From: CAMEGH01 sp964513905
GTDB taxonomy: Bacteria; Patescibacteriota; Saccharimonadia; Saccharimonadales; Saccharimonadaceae
Direction of reading: 5' to 3'
Assembly: GCA_964513905.1 (NCBI GenBank)
Contig: CAZENS010000024.1
Span: 1-8,092 of the forward strand
Length of the DNA: 8,092 nt
A program made the translations under genes and the position numbers. This document shows positions 1 through 6,371 of the stretch, piece after piece; position 1 is the first letter of the stretch, and each line of letters opens with the position of its first letter. The notes under the pieces were generated by a model that saw only the letters and a program-made list of their open reading frames with translations, was not told where the DNA came from and did no database searches.

Positions 1-447
1 AAAGAGCGTATCCAAAACGACATGAAAGCCGCTCTCCTGGGCGGCAATCGTTTTGAGGGTGAGGTGTTGCGCAACCTAAAGGCTGCAATTCTAAACGAAG
101 AAGTCAATAGCGGCAAGCGTGAAGAAGGTCTAGCTGATTCAGCAGTTGAGGCAATTATCGCTCGTGAAGTAAAGAAGCGTAAAGAAAGCATTACGCTCTA
201 TGTTGATAACGGTCGTCCAGAGTTGGCCGAGTCTGAGGAGAAAGAGATTGCAGTACTAGAAGAGTATCTGCCAAAAGCTCTTAGTGAAGATGAAATTCGA
301 ATACTCGTGCAAGAGGTAATTGCGTCAACTGGTGCAACAACACCCCAACAAATGGGGCAGGTAATCGGTGGTGTTAAGGCTAAGGCTGGTACGGCTGCCG
401 ATGGCGCAACCGTGGCGCGTATCACAAAAGAAGAACTAACCAAGTAA
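1..447 (+). CDS. yqeY: GatB/YqeY domain-containing protein (5' partial)
   Basis: Small YqeY-family protein. The family resembles the C-terminal tRNA-binding part of the GatB subunit of Asp/Glu-tRNA amidotransferase; its exact role is unsettled. The frame is open from base 1: residues KERIQND precede the first in-window ATG (22) and match the usual family N-terminus, so the real start lies a few codons upstream and the ATG at 22 is internal. 148 residues are visible, close to the family's usual size, so very little is missing. Family features seen are the LRNLKAAILNEEV helix, the acidic EEKEIAVLEEYLPKALSEDEI segment (the EYLPK motif is typical) and the C-terminal MGQVIGGVKAKAGTAADGATVARITKEEL, a standard YqeY ending. 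Adk follows after 18 bases, so the two are probably co-transcribed. Family assignment is firm; function in the cell is not. Confidence 0.93.
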   Translation, partial: KERIQNDMKAALLGGNRFEGEVLRNLKAAILNEEVNSGKREEGLADSAVEAIIAREVKKRKESITLYVDNGRPELAESEEKEIAVLEEYLPKALSEDEIRILVQEVIASTGATTPQQMGQVIGGVKAKAGTAADGATVARITKEELTK

Positions 448-465
448 AAGGGAATTAAGTAAGGG

Positions 466-1014
466 ATGATTTTATTATTTGGTCCTACTGGTGCTGGAAA
501 AAGCATGCAGGGACAGATGTTGGCGGTGCGAATGGGCTGGAAGTGGCTCTCGACAGGTGAAATGCTACGAGACAGCAATGATCCAGAGGTAATTCGTATT
601 TTAAAAAGTGGTGAACTTGTGAGCGATGAGCTAACGTATGACGTGTTTGATAAAGCAATTCAAGATGCAAAAGCAAAAAAGTTCCCGCGCACAATCGTAG
701 ATGGTTTTCCTCGTACAAAAGAGCAGGCCGAATGGTTGGCAACATATATGGAGGATACTGGCGAGCAGATCGAGCTTGTGATTGCTCTGGAGGTTCCAGA
801 GGGTGAGATTATGAATCGTCTTGAAAAGCGTGCTCGTATGGAGGATACGCCAGAGACGATCGCACGTCGCATGACGATTTATCGTCAAAAAATGTACCCA
901 GTACTCGGTCGTTTTGCCGAAAGTGGCGTTAAGATTGTGCACATTGATGGCACTGGTTCAGCGGGCGAAGTGCACGATAAAATTTACGACGAAGTCACGA
1001 AAGCATGCCAATAA
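466..1014 (+). CDS. adk: Adenylate kinase family nucleoside monophosphate kinase, short-LID form
   Basis: Cytosolic phosphotransferase expected to interconvert ATP + AMP and 2 ADP. 182 residues. It has a P-loop GPTGAGKS (6-13), the NMP-binding STGEMLR (29-35), the family signature DGFPRT (79-84), and the arginine-rich RLEKRARMED (118-127) with an Arg pair at 134-135. The LID is the short form: no zinc-finger or extended LID lies between RARMED and TIARRM. Oddity: the usual family P-loop end is GKGTQ, whereas here it is GKSMQ, a more standard Walker A form. Substrate preference for AMP over another NMP is therefore likely but not proven. The start is fixed because an in-frame TAA lies at 460-462. 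The AAAGGGA at 447-453 is a plausible, somewhat distant SD. The 3' end overlaps map by 10 bases, implying translational coupling; adk next to map is a common bacterial pairing. Confidence 0.92.
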   Translation: MILLFGPTGAGKSMQGQMLAVRMGWKWLSTGEMLRDSNDPEVIRILKSGELVSDELTYDVFDKAIQDAKAKKFPRTIVDGFPRTKEQAEWLATYMEDTGEQIELVIALEVPEGEIMNRLEKRARMEDTPETIARRMTIYRQKMYPVLGRFAESGVKIVHIDGTGSAGEVHDKIYDEVTKACQ

Positions 1015-1772
1015 TTACAGGCGAAAAAACGCCAGCTCAGCTAGACGCAATGCGTGCAGGTGGCAAAATATTAGCGCGAATTTTTGACGATATTCGTGGG
1101 TTTGTAAAACCGGGTGTTAGTGAACTGGAAGTAGATGATTTTGTAGCAAAAAAAATCACCGAATATGGCGCGAGTGCAACGTATCGTGAGCCTGTGCCAG
1201 ATTTTCCTGGCGTGATTTGTATTAGTACAAACGATGCCATCGTGCACGGTGTGCCGACCGATTACGAGTTTGAGCAGGGTGATGTAGTGAGTTTTGATCT
1301 TGTTATTACCTATAAAAGCATGAAGACCGACAGTGCCTTTACGATGGTGGTGGGCGAGGAGCCAAAAGGCGCCATAAAGCACCTACTCGCAGCAACAGAA
1401 AAGAGTTTATACGCAGGTATCGAGGCAATTCATGGTGACGGTACGACGACGAATGATATCGGCGCAGCAATAGAAGCAGTGCTAAAAAAGGCAAAGCTTG
1501 GTATTGTCCGTGAACTGGTTGGGCATGGCGTAGGACTCGAGATGCATATGCCCCCGGACGTGCCAAACTTTCGAATACGTGGCGCAGGCACGGTTCTACA
1601 TGCCGGTGATACTATTGCGATTGAGCCAATGGCCACACTTGGTGGTGAGCGCACAAAAACCGACAAAGACGATGGCTGGACGATTCGTACGCGAGATGGT
1701 AGCCTAGCGGCTCATTTTGAGCACACGGTACTTATTACTAAAACGGGTGCCGAAATCATAACAAAACAATAG
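1005..1772 (+). CDS. map: Methionine aminopeptidase, type I
   Basis: Cytosolic metalloprotease that removes the initiator Met from new proteins. 255 residues, the size of a bare catalytic domain without N-terminal zinc-finger or SH3-binding extensions. All five metal ligands of the pita-bread fold can be placed by motif: Asp98 (SFDL), Asp109 (KTDSAF), His174 (GHGVGLE), Glu207 (AIEPM) and Glu239 (HFEHT). The substrate-side His81 (VHGVP) and His181, seven residues after His174, are also present. Nothing essential is missing, so an active enzyme is expected. The start ATG lies inside the 3' end of adk (10-base overlap) with only a weak purine stretch (GAAAG) upstream, so expression probably depends on coupling to adk. 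The type I assignment rests on length and absence of the type II insertion. Confidence 0.97.
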   Translation: MPIITGEKTPAQLDAMRAGGKILARIFDDIRGFVKPGVSELEVDDFVAKKITEYGASATYREPVPDFPGVICISTNDAIVHGVPTDYEFEQGDVVSFDLVITYKSMKTDSAFTMVVGEEPKGAIKHLLAATEKSLYAGIEAIHGDGTTTNDIGAAIEAVLKKAKLGIVRELVGHGVGLEMHMPPDVPNFRIRGAGTVLHAGDTIAIEPMATLGGERTKTDKDDGWTIRTRDGSLAAHFEHTVLITKTGAEIITKQ

Positions 1773-1800
1773 GAAAGAAGCCGTAACGCTAATTTAGCGG

Positions 1801-2334
1801 GTGGGAAGATGGGTGATTGATTTAGGAAATTCTACGGTAGTAATTATTGCTCAAATCGTTGGTCTTTTGGCGCTATTACTTACTATTGCATCGATGCAAC
1901 CAAGATATCGCAAGAATATTCTGCGACTAAAACTTGCGGGCAGTATATTGTTTGCTGTTCATTTTGGATTGCTTGGGGCTATGACAGGACTTGCTTTGAA
2001 CGCTATCAGTGCAGTTCGAGCTTTTTTATTTAATCGCTATCACGAAGAAACGCGGCCAATTTGGCCACTTTTTGCAGTATTGCTGCTTTTTATTGGCGTA
2101 ACGATTATTAGCTGGCAGGGGCCAATAAGTGTCATTCCGCTTGTGGCAATGCTTGTAAGTACGGTTGGTTTTTGGCAGCGCAATGAACAGTCTATGCGAA
2201 AATCTAGCCTGGTGGCCTCGCCGTTGTGGCTAACATATAATATTGCCAGTTTTTCATTGGCGGGCATTGCTACTGAGGTGTTACTCTTTACATCGGCGCT
2301 CATTGGGCTGTGGCGTTTTCGGAAGGTAAAATAG
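1801..2334 (+). CDS. ygjV: YgjV-family inner membrane protein
   Basis: Polytopic membrane protein of about 173-177 residues resembling the bacterial YgjV/IMP family, whose function is unknown. Hydrophobic segments fall at about residues 10-30, 42-66, 86-104, 108-123, 139-155 and 156-172. Recognisable family-like stretches are the basic loop PRYRKNILRLK after the first segment, LFAVHFGLLGAMTGLALNAISAVRAFLFNRY, the FWQRNEQSMRKSSL loop and the ASPLWLTYNIA segment. An in-frame TAG at 1795-1797 limits the start to GTG 1801 or GTG 1813. The 1801 GTG has no SD, whereas 1813 (starting MIDLGNSTVV) is preceded by the purine-rich GGTGGGAAG and may be the true start. It lies 28-40 bases after map, with no terminator between, so it probably shares the adk-map transcript. 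Family assignment is from memory of the pattern; no function is inferred. Confidence 0.82.
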   Translation: MGRWVIDLGNSTVVIIAQIVGLLALLLTIASMQPRYRKNILRLKLAGSILFAVHFGLLGAMTGLALNAISAVRAFLFNRYHEETRPIWPLFAVLLLFIGVTIISWQGPISVIPLVAMLVSTVGFWQRNEQSMRKSSLVASPLWLTYNIASFSLAGIATEVLLFTSALIGLWRFRKVK

Positions 2335-2437
2335 AAAACTACTAAGAAAATTGGCGGCGCTTTATCATGGCGGTATGTATACTCGCGGCCAGTAGTTTAT
2401 ATTTGGCAAATTATTTCATAAGCGTTATAATGCTTGT
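2335..2437. other. ygjV-ftsA intergenic region
   Basis: A 103-base gap, the largest between clear genes on this side of ftsZ. It holds the ftsA promoter at its 3' end. An 8-base perfect inverted repeat (AAACTACT 2336-2343 and AGTAGTTT 2391-2398) is separated by 47 bases, which is too far apart for a terminator. No T-tract terminator is seen for the upstream genes. A second, weaker promoter-like pair, TTGGCG (2351-2356) and TATGTA (2374-2379), has 17-base spacing but a poor -10. Confidence 0.5.
2403..2431 (+). promoter_or_regulatory. Sigma70-type promoter for ftsA, predicted leaderless
   Basis: The -35 is TTGGCA (2403-2408) and the -10 a perfect TATAAT (2426-2431), separated by the optimal 17 bases. 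Counting the last base of the -10 as position -7 puts +1 at 2438, the A of the ftsA ATG. The 6 bases between the -10 and the ATG (GCTTGT) hold no SD. The transcript is therefore predicted to start on the initiation codon. Motif quality is high; leaderless initiation is inferred from spacing alone. Confidence 0.78.
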
Positions 2438-3685
2438 ATGCAAGATACTTCTAAATATGCAGTTGGCATTGATATTGGTACGACAACTGTACGGTGCGTT
2501 GTTGGCCATGTCGATGTACAAACTGGCGTCCCTACAATCGTTGGAGTGGGTGAGGTTCCTAATTCTGGAATGAGAAAAGGAACGGTTGTTAACTTGGCCG
2601 GTCCAAGCAAGGCAATAGACGAAGCACTCGGCGAAGCTGAGCGCATGAGTGGCTATCAGGTAGATGCCGCCGCTTTGAGCATTAATGGATCGCATATTCT
2701 AAGCACAAAGGCAGACGGTATGATTGCCGTAACTTCAGCAGGCAATGAAGTCTCCGAGGACGACATTTTGCGAGTCGAGGATGTTGCAACAACCGGGAAA
2801 GTGCCAGCTAATCGTACAATTCTTGAGATGATCCCATTTAGTTATCGGCTTGACGGCCAAGACGGCATAAAAGATCCGATTGGTATGACGGGTACTCGAC
2901 TTGAGATAAACGCGAATGTTATTTCGGCTTTGAGTCCGCATGTTTCAAACTTAGAAAAATCAGCCGAGCAGGCCTCGGTTCAACCAACGATTATTCTTCC
3001 AAGTGTGGTTGCGGCATCTCGTGCGGTGCTGAGCGAGCAGCAACTCGAGAATGGCGTTGCAGTGATTGACTTTGGCGGCGCAACTACAAGCATGGCAATA
3101 TACGAAGAAGGAGAGCTACAGTATGTCTCTGTTATTCCGGTGGGAAGTAACAATATCACGAATGATTTGGCAATAGGCTTAAAAACAGACCCTGAAATAG
3201 CCGAAAAGGTAAAGCAACAGCACGCCTCTGCAGTGGTGCGCAGTGAAGCAAAAACAGTTTCGGTAAAGCACGAAAAAGAATCATATGATTTTTCTACCAC
3301 CGACATTGATGAAATCGTCGAAGCACGGCTTGATGAACTTTTCGATGCAATTAATGCAGAGCTAAAGAAGGCAGGGCGAAAAGGTAAGTTGCCAAATGGC
3401 GTTGTGATTGTTGGTGGCGGGTCAGGCTTGAAGAAGTTGGTAGAGTACTCAAAATCTGCTTTGGAGCTTGCGGTTAAGAAAGGAAAACCAACTGGATTTG
3501 GCGGTGTTGCCGATCAGCTCGAGGATCCAAGATTTGCCGCAGCAGTTGGCTTAATGTTTACCGATATGCAACAGGCGGGAGGATCATCTCGTTCTGCAGG
3601 AAGCTCATCAGGAAAGTCTGGTGCAGACGGAAAAAATACAAAATCAGTCATCAGTAAGTTCTTTGATCGTTTTAAGGCGTCTTGA
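2438..3685 (+). CDS. ftsA: Cell division protein FtsA (actin-like membrane anchor of FtsZ)
   Basis: Actin-fold ATPase that binds the FtsZ C-terminal peptide and tethers the Z-ring to the cytoplasmic membrane. 415 residues, normal for FtsA. Seen in order: phosphate-1 loop IDIGTTTVR (11-19); the FtsA-specific 1C/SHS2 region at about 84-165, with SINGSHI (81-87) at its entry; phosphate-2 loop IDFGGATT (210-217); adenosine motif IVGGGSG (324-330); a Gly/Ser-rich flexible linker (about 380-400); and a C-terminal amphipathic helix, SVISKFFDRFK (403-413), the membrane-targeting sequence. The FGGATT form of phosphate-2 departs slightly from the more usual GGGTTD. The start is fixed by motif position and by the promoter abutting it; there is no SD. 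It ends on TGA, arguing against a UGA-reassigned code. FtsZ follows after 61 bases. Confidence 0.96.
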   Translation: MQDTSKYAVGIDIGTTTVRCVVGHVDVQTGVPTIVGVGEVPNSGMRKGTVVNLAGPSKAIDEALGEAERMSGYQVDAAALSINGSHILSTKADGMIAVTSAGNEVSEDDILRVEDVATTGKVPANRTILEMIPFSYRLDGQDGIKDPIGMTGTRLEINANVISALSPHVSNLEKSAEQASVQPTIILPSVVAASRAVLSEQQLENGVAVIDFGGATTSMAIYEEGELQYVSVIPVGSNNITNDLAIGLKTDPEIAEKVKQQHASAVVRSEAKTVSVKHEKESYDFSTTDIDEIVEARLDELFDAINAELKKAGRKGKLPNGVVIVGGGSGLKKLVEYSKSALELAVKKGKPTGFGGVADQLEDPRFAAAVGLMFTDMQQAGGSSRSAGSSSGKSGADGKNTKSVISKFFDRFKAS

Positions 3686-3710
3686 TTGCCGTCGTCAGCG
3701 TTGTTATACT
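3682..3710 (+). promoter_or_regulatory. Promoter for ftsZ (extended -10)
   Basis: The -35-like TTGATT (3682-3687), overlapping the last codons of ftsA, and the -10 TATACT (3705-3710) are 17 bases apart. The -10 carries the extended TG dinucleotide one base upstream (3702-3703). The predicted +1 is near 3717, giving a leader of about 30 bases that includes the ftsZ SD. This would let ftsZ and the genes after it be expressed independently of the ftsA promoter. Based on motif match only. Confidence 0.6.
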
Positions 3711-3732
3711 AAAAGATGATTACAATATAGTG

Positions 3733-3739
3733 GGAGAGG
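3733..3739 (+). promoter_or_regulatory. Strong Shine-Dalgarno site of ftsZ
   Basis: GGAGAGG ends 7 bases before the ftsZ ATG, close to ideal spacing. It supports the start at 3747 and contrasts with ftsA, which has no SD. Confidence 0.8.
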
Positions 3740-3746
3740 TAACTAG

Positions 3747-4970
3747 ATGCCTGAAGTAAAACCAAGTGAAATACAGACATTTGCCAGCATAAAAGTGGTA
3801 GGCGTGGGTGGCGCCGGCGGTTCGGCCGTTAATCGAATGAAAGAGGCTGGGCTCGGTGGAGTGCAATTTATTGCAATGAACACTGATGCGCAGGCGCTGC
3901 ATAATTCAAAGGCGGACGTAAAAATTCACCTGGGTCACGACACAACTGGCGGATTGGGCGCTGGTGCAGATCCTTCGGTTGGTGAAAAGGCTGCTAGCGA
4001 ATCACGTGATGAGATTAAAAATGCATTAGAAGGCGCAGATATGGTCTTTGTAACAATCGGAGCAGGTGGCGGCACCGGAAGCGGTGCTGGCCATATTGTA
4101 GCCGAGATTGCCCGAGAGATGGGTATTCTTGTGGTTGGTGTTGCTACAAAACCATTTAGCTTTGAGGGCGAAAAGCGGCGACAAAACGCCGACTGGGCGA
4201 TTGCTCATCTTGGTCGGCAGGTAGATACGCTAATTACGATTCCTAATGATCGGCTACTACAAACGATCGATCGACGAACTCCACTTCTTGAAACATTCAA
4301 AATAGCAGACGATGTGCTGCGACAGGGTGTTCAAGGTATTTCTGAACTGATTACCGAGCATGGATTGATTAATCTTGACTTTGCCGACGTGAAGGCGATT
4401 ATGAGTAATGCCGGTTCTGCGCTGATGGGAATTGGTCGTGCTAGCGGCGAAGAGCGTGCAGCGTTAGCAGCTCAACAGGCAATTGAGTCGCCACTAATTG
4501 AGGTGTCTATCGATGGAGCAAAGGGTGTACTCTTCAACGTAACAGGTGGTTACGATATGAGTATGTCGGAAATCCAAGAGGCGGCCGAGATTATTACAAG
4601 CGCAGTATCGCCAGATGCAAATATTATATTTGGTGCAACACTAAAGCCAGATCTTGAGGACGAGCTTATTATTACTGTTATCGCAACAGGATTTGATAGT
4701 GAGTACTTTGAAGAGCAGGCTGCTACTGTCGAACTTCCTAGTAGCTTGGCTGCGCCAACGGCAGATAATGAGTCTGTCGCTACAACAGCAATTGATGACG
4801 CTGCAGTAGAGAGCGTGAATATGGACTTGGATCAGAATAACGCTGCCGCAGAGTTTGCGTCAGATGATTCCCGAGATATTTGGGGACAATCTACTACTGT
4901 TGAGGATGATGACGAGGCTGATATGCCAGCATTCTTGCGTCGTCGAAAAAAGCAGAAGACAGAGGAGTAG
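3747..4970 (+). CDS. ftsZ: Cell division protein FtsZ (tubulin-like GTPase)
   Basis: Polymerising GTPase that forms the cytokinetic Z-ring. 407 residues, a normal size. Seen: N-terminal nucleotide-binding strand VVGVGGAGGSAVNRM (17-31); NTDAQAL (45-51); the tubulin/FtsZ signature GGGTGSG (107-113); GVATKPFSFEG (131-141); the synergy loop NLDFADVK (209-216), carrying the catalytic aspartates Asp211 and Asp214 that complete the active site of the next subunit; a C-terminal GTPase-activating domain to about residue 318; an acidic, low-complexity linker (about 320-390); and the conserved C-terminal peptide DMPAFLRRR (392-400) followed by a basic tail, the docking site for FtsA. Nothing essential is missing. 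The next gene starts 6 bases after the stop, and its SD (AGGAG, 4963-4967) lies inside the end of ftsZ, so translation is probably coupled. Confidence 0.98.
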   Translation: MPEVKPSEIQTFASIKVVGVGGAGGSAVNRMKEAGLGGVQFIAMNTDAQALHNSKADVKIHLGHDTTGGLGAGADPSVGEKAASESRDEIKNALEGADMVFVTIGAGGGTGSGAGHIVAEIAREMGILVVGVATKPFSFEGEKRRQNADWAIAHLGRQVDTLITIPNDRLLQTIDRRTPLLETFKIADDVLRQGVQGISELITEHGLINLDFADVKAIMSNAGSALMGIGRASGEERAALAAQQAIESPLIEVSIDGAKGVLFNVTGGYDMSMSEIQEAAEIITSAVSPDANIIFGATLKPDLEDELIITVIATGFDSEYFEEQAATVELPSSLAAPTADNESVATTAIDDAAVESVNMDLDQNNAAAEFASDDSRDIWGQSTTVEDDDEADMPAFLRRRKKQKTEE

Positions 4971-4976
4971 GTAACG

Positions 4977-5459
4977 ATGAGCAGCCAAGATTATCGAATT
5001 GGCGACAGTAAAGTTCTTGAATCGCGCGAAGTCAGCGATGGAAATGCCATTAGGCGACGACGCGAAACGCTAGATGGCAAGCATCGGTTTACAACGTACG
5101 AAAGAATTGAGCGACCAAATCTAGCGGTCGTAAAGAAGAATGGTGAGCGAGAGCTGTTTGATAGAGAAAAGCTCTCGAACGCAATTAAGTTTTCGGTAGG
5201 GAAGTTTTTTTCATCAGAGCTAGAGGTTGAGCGAATTATTAATGACATTGAAGATGCAGTATATGCAATCGGCGACCCCGAGGTGTCTTCGCACCAAATT
5301 GGAGATATCGTCCTCGATGTTTTGGCTGTAAAAAGCGAGGTAGCCTATGTAAGATTTGCAAGCGTGTATCACGATTTTAAAACACTTGATGAGTTTGAAG
5401 GAATCCTTGCTCAGCGGCGTGAATTAAATCAAAAACAGGATAGGTTGCATGAAGATTAA
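4977..5459 (+). CDS. nrdR: NrdR-family regulator with degenerate, cysteine-less zinc-ribbon
   Basis: 160-residue homologue of NrdR, the ATP/dATP-sensing repressor of ribonucleotide reductase genes. The C-terminal ATP-cone (about 48-138) is well preserved, from VVKKNGERELFDREKLSNAI to HQIGDIVLDVL and EVAYVRFASVYHDFKTLDEF. The N-terminal DNA-binding part keeps DSKVLESR, AIRRRRE (24-30) and RFTTYERIE (37-45), so it aligns without gaps to the canonical zinc-ribbon. However, the four zinc ligands expected at 3, 6, 31 and 34 are Ser, Tyr, Thr and Gly, and the protein contains no cysteine at all. Either the fold is stabilised without zinc or DNA binding has changed. No ribonucleotide reductase gene is in the window. 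It starts 6 bases after ftsZ with a good SD (AGGAG, 9-base spacing); the 3' end overlaps the next gene by 11 bases. Confidence 0.9.
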   Translation: MSSQDYRIGDSKVLESREVSDGNAIRRRRETLDGKHRFTTYERIERPNLAVVKKNGERELFDREKLSNAIKFSVGKFFSSELEVERIINDIEDAVYAIGDPEVSSHQIGDIVLDVLAVKSEVAYVRFASVYHDFKTLDEFEGILAQRRELNQKQDRLHED

Positions 5460-5715
5460 GATTGTGTATAAAGATGCGAGCGATCACGCTCGACCTGTAC
5501 GTGGTTTCATTCACGATTATGAACGCCAAACTGGTCGCACGCTAGAGGTTATTGAACCAGAATCAATTGAGGGCGAAAGTTTATGTCGATTATATGACGT
5601 CGTTGAATACCCGACGGTATTGGCGACTACCGATGACGGTCAATTATTGCAAATGTGGCGCGGTCTACCTATGCCACTCATTAACGAGGTGAGTTACTAT
5701 GATAAGAGTATTTAA
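5449..5715 (+). CDS. Small thioredoxin-fold protein without CXXC motif
   Basis: 88 residues. The C-terminal half, RLYDVVEYPTVLATTDDGQLLQMWRG (47-72), is typical of thioredoxins: a helix leading to the cis-proline (Tyr54-Pro55-Thr56), a beta hairpin with DDGQ, and a Trp-Arg-Gly turn. The N-terminal strand MKIKIVYKD is where a CXXC would follow, but the stretch ASDHARPVRGF has no cysteine. The single cysteine is Cys46. A classical dithiol-disulfide function is therefore not expected; it could be a binding or chaperone-like partner or a relic. It overlaps nrdR by 11 bases and the VKOR gene by 17 bases, with SD AGGA (5437-5440), so all three are tightly co-expressed. The fold is inferred from sequence pattern; the function is not known. 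No signal peptide is seen, so it is probably cytosolic. Confidence 0.75.
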   Translation: MKIKIVYKDASDHARPVRGFIHDYERQTGRTLEVIEPESIEGESLCRLYDVVEYPTVLATTDDGQLLQMWRGLPMPLINEVSYYDKSI

Positions 5716-6331
5716 TTTTTTTAATCATTCCGATAAAAATGTGCGTGACAACCGGTGGATATTCGGAAGCATGCTCGTGGGCGCGCTACTAAGCTTGCTT
5801 GCGTCGTTTGTACTGAGTATAGAAGCGGTTCAGCTTGCAGCCAATCCAAATGCAGAATTGCCATGTAGTATTAACGCTGTGCTAAACTGCGCCACTGTTG
5901 GAGTGCACCCGAGCGCCCATATGTTCGGCTTTCCGAACGCATTCTTGGGGTTAATAGCAGAACCGGTTGTAATCACAGTTGCAATTGCAGGGTTAGCAGG
6001 GGTAAAGTTCCCGCGCCTATTTATGTTCGCTGCACAAATTGGTTACGGATTTGGCTTTATTTTTGCGCTCGTTTTACTGTACATTAGTATGTTTATTATT
6101 CAGGCGCTGTGTCCATGGTGCCTGCTTGTGTCGCTCACAACAACAATGGTTTTCTTTGCAATTACTCGCTACAACATACGTGAGAAAAATCTTTTCTTGC
6201 CATCGAAAATACAAAAAAAGCTAGAAGTAGTAGTGAAGAAAGATTATGATAAGTTACTGCTGTGGACGATTGTTTTGATGATTGTATCTGGAATTATTGT
6301 AAAATACGGCAACGCGCTATTCGTATTTTAA
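5699..6331 (+). CDS. Vitamin K epoxide reductase (VKOR) family membrane oxidoreductase
   Basis: Integral membrane thiol oxidoreductase. Bacterial VKORs use quinone to regenerate disulfides in a DsbA- or thioredoxin-like partner, taking the place of DsbB. 210 residues. The active-site CPWC (Cys138, Cys141) lies in a transmembrane segment. The loop pair Cys56 and Cys64 lies in LPCSINAVLNCATV, eight residues apart as in human VKOR. GFPNAFLG (77-84) corresponds to the conserved region with the substrate-side Asn. Hydrophobic segments fall at about 20-45, 84-102, 107-130, 132-156 and 186-205. All four redox cysteines are present, so activity is expected. No thioredoxin domain is fused, so the disulfide acceptor must be another protein; the upstream thioredoxin-like gene lacks CXXC and is an unlikely acceptor. 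The start ATG has a good SD (GAGGTG, 5686-5691) inside the previous gene. Confidence 0.93.
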   Translation: MIRVFNFFNHSDKNVRDNRWIFGSMLVGALLSLLASFVLSIEAVQLAANPNAELPCSINAVLNCATVGVHPSAHMFGFPNAFLGLIAEPVVITVAIAGLAGVKFPRLFMFAAQIGYGFGFIFALVLLYISMFIIQALCPWCLLVSLTTTMVFFAITRYNIREKNLFLPSKIQKKLEVVVKKDYDKLLLWTIVLMIVSGIIVKYGNALFVF

Positions 6332-6338
6332 AGAGGTG

Positions 6339-6371
6339 AGCCCTTACTTTTTTGTAAAGGGCTTGACTTTT
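6339..6371 (+). terminator. Probable rho-independent terminator after the VKOR gene
   Basis: The left arm AGCCCTTAC (6339-6347) pairs with the right arm GTAAAGGGCT (6354-6363) around a T6 loop, with one bulged A in the right arm. The following bases (TGACTTTTTAT) give an imperfect U-tract. It starts 7 bases after the VKOR stop and precedes a promoter-like sequence for the next gene, fitting an operon boundary. The U-tract is weak because GAC interrupts it. Confidence 0.6.

Noticed and set aside
198..578. Minus-strand open frame across yqeY and adk
   Set aside because: It lies antisense to two recognisable genes, has no known motif, and its composition mirrors the coding strand. It is a shadow. 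The same applies to the minus-strand frames inside map, ftsA, ftsZ and nrdR.
1787..1799. Small hairpin CGCTAATTTAGCG between map and ygjV as a terminator
   Set aside because: The stem is only 5 base pairs with a 3-base loop and no following U-tract.
2336..2398. 8-base inverted repeat (AAACTACT / AGTAGTTT) as a terminator or operator
   Set aside because: The 47-base spacer and lack of a T-tract argue against a terminator. A repeat of this size in a 100-base gap can arise by chance.
2367..2573. Plus-strand 68-codon frame ahead of and inside ftsA
   Set aside because: It has no SD or motif, overlaps the ftsA promoter, and continues 136 bases into ftsA in another frame. It is not credible as a gene.
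4977..5112. Frameshift or sequencing error as the reason for the missing NrdR cysteines
   Set aside because: The alignment to NrdR is continuous and gap-free on both sides of each lost cysteine, so a frameshift cannot explain it. Four separate codon errors are unlikely.
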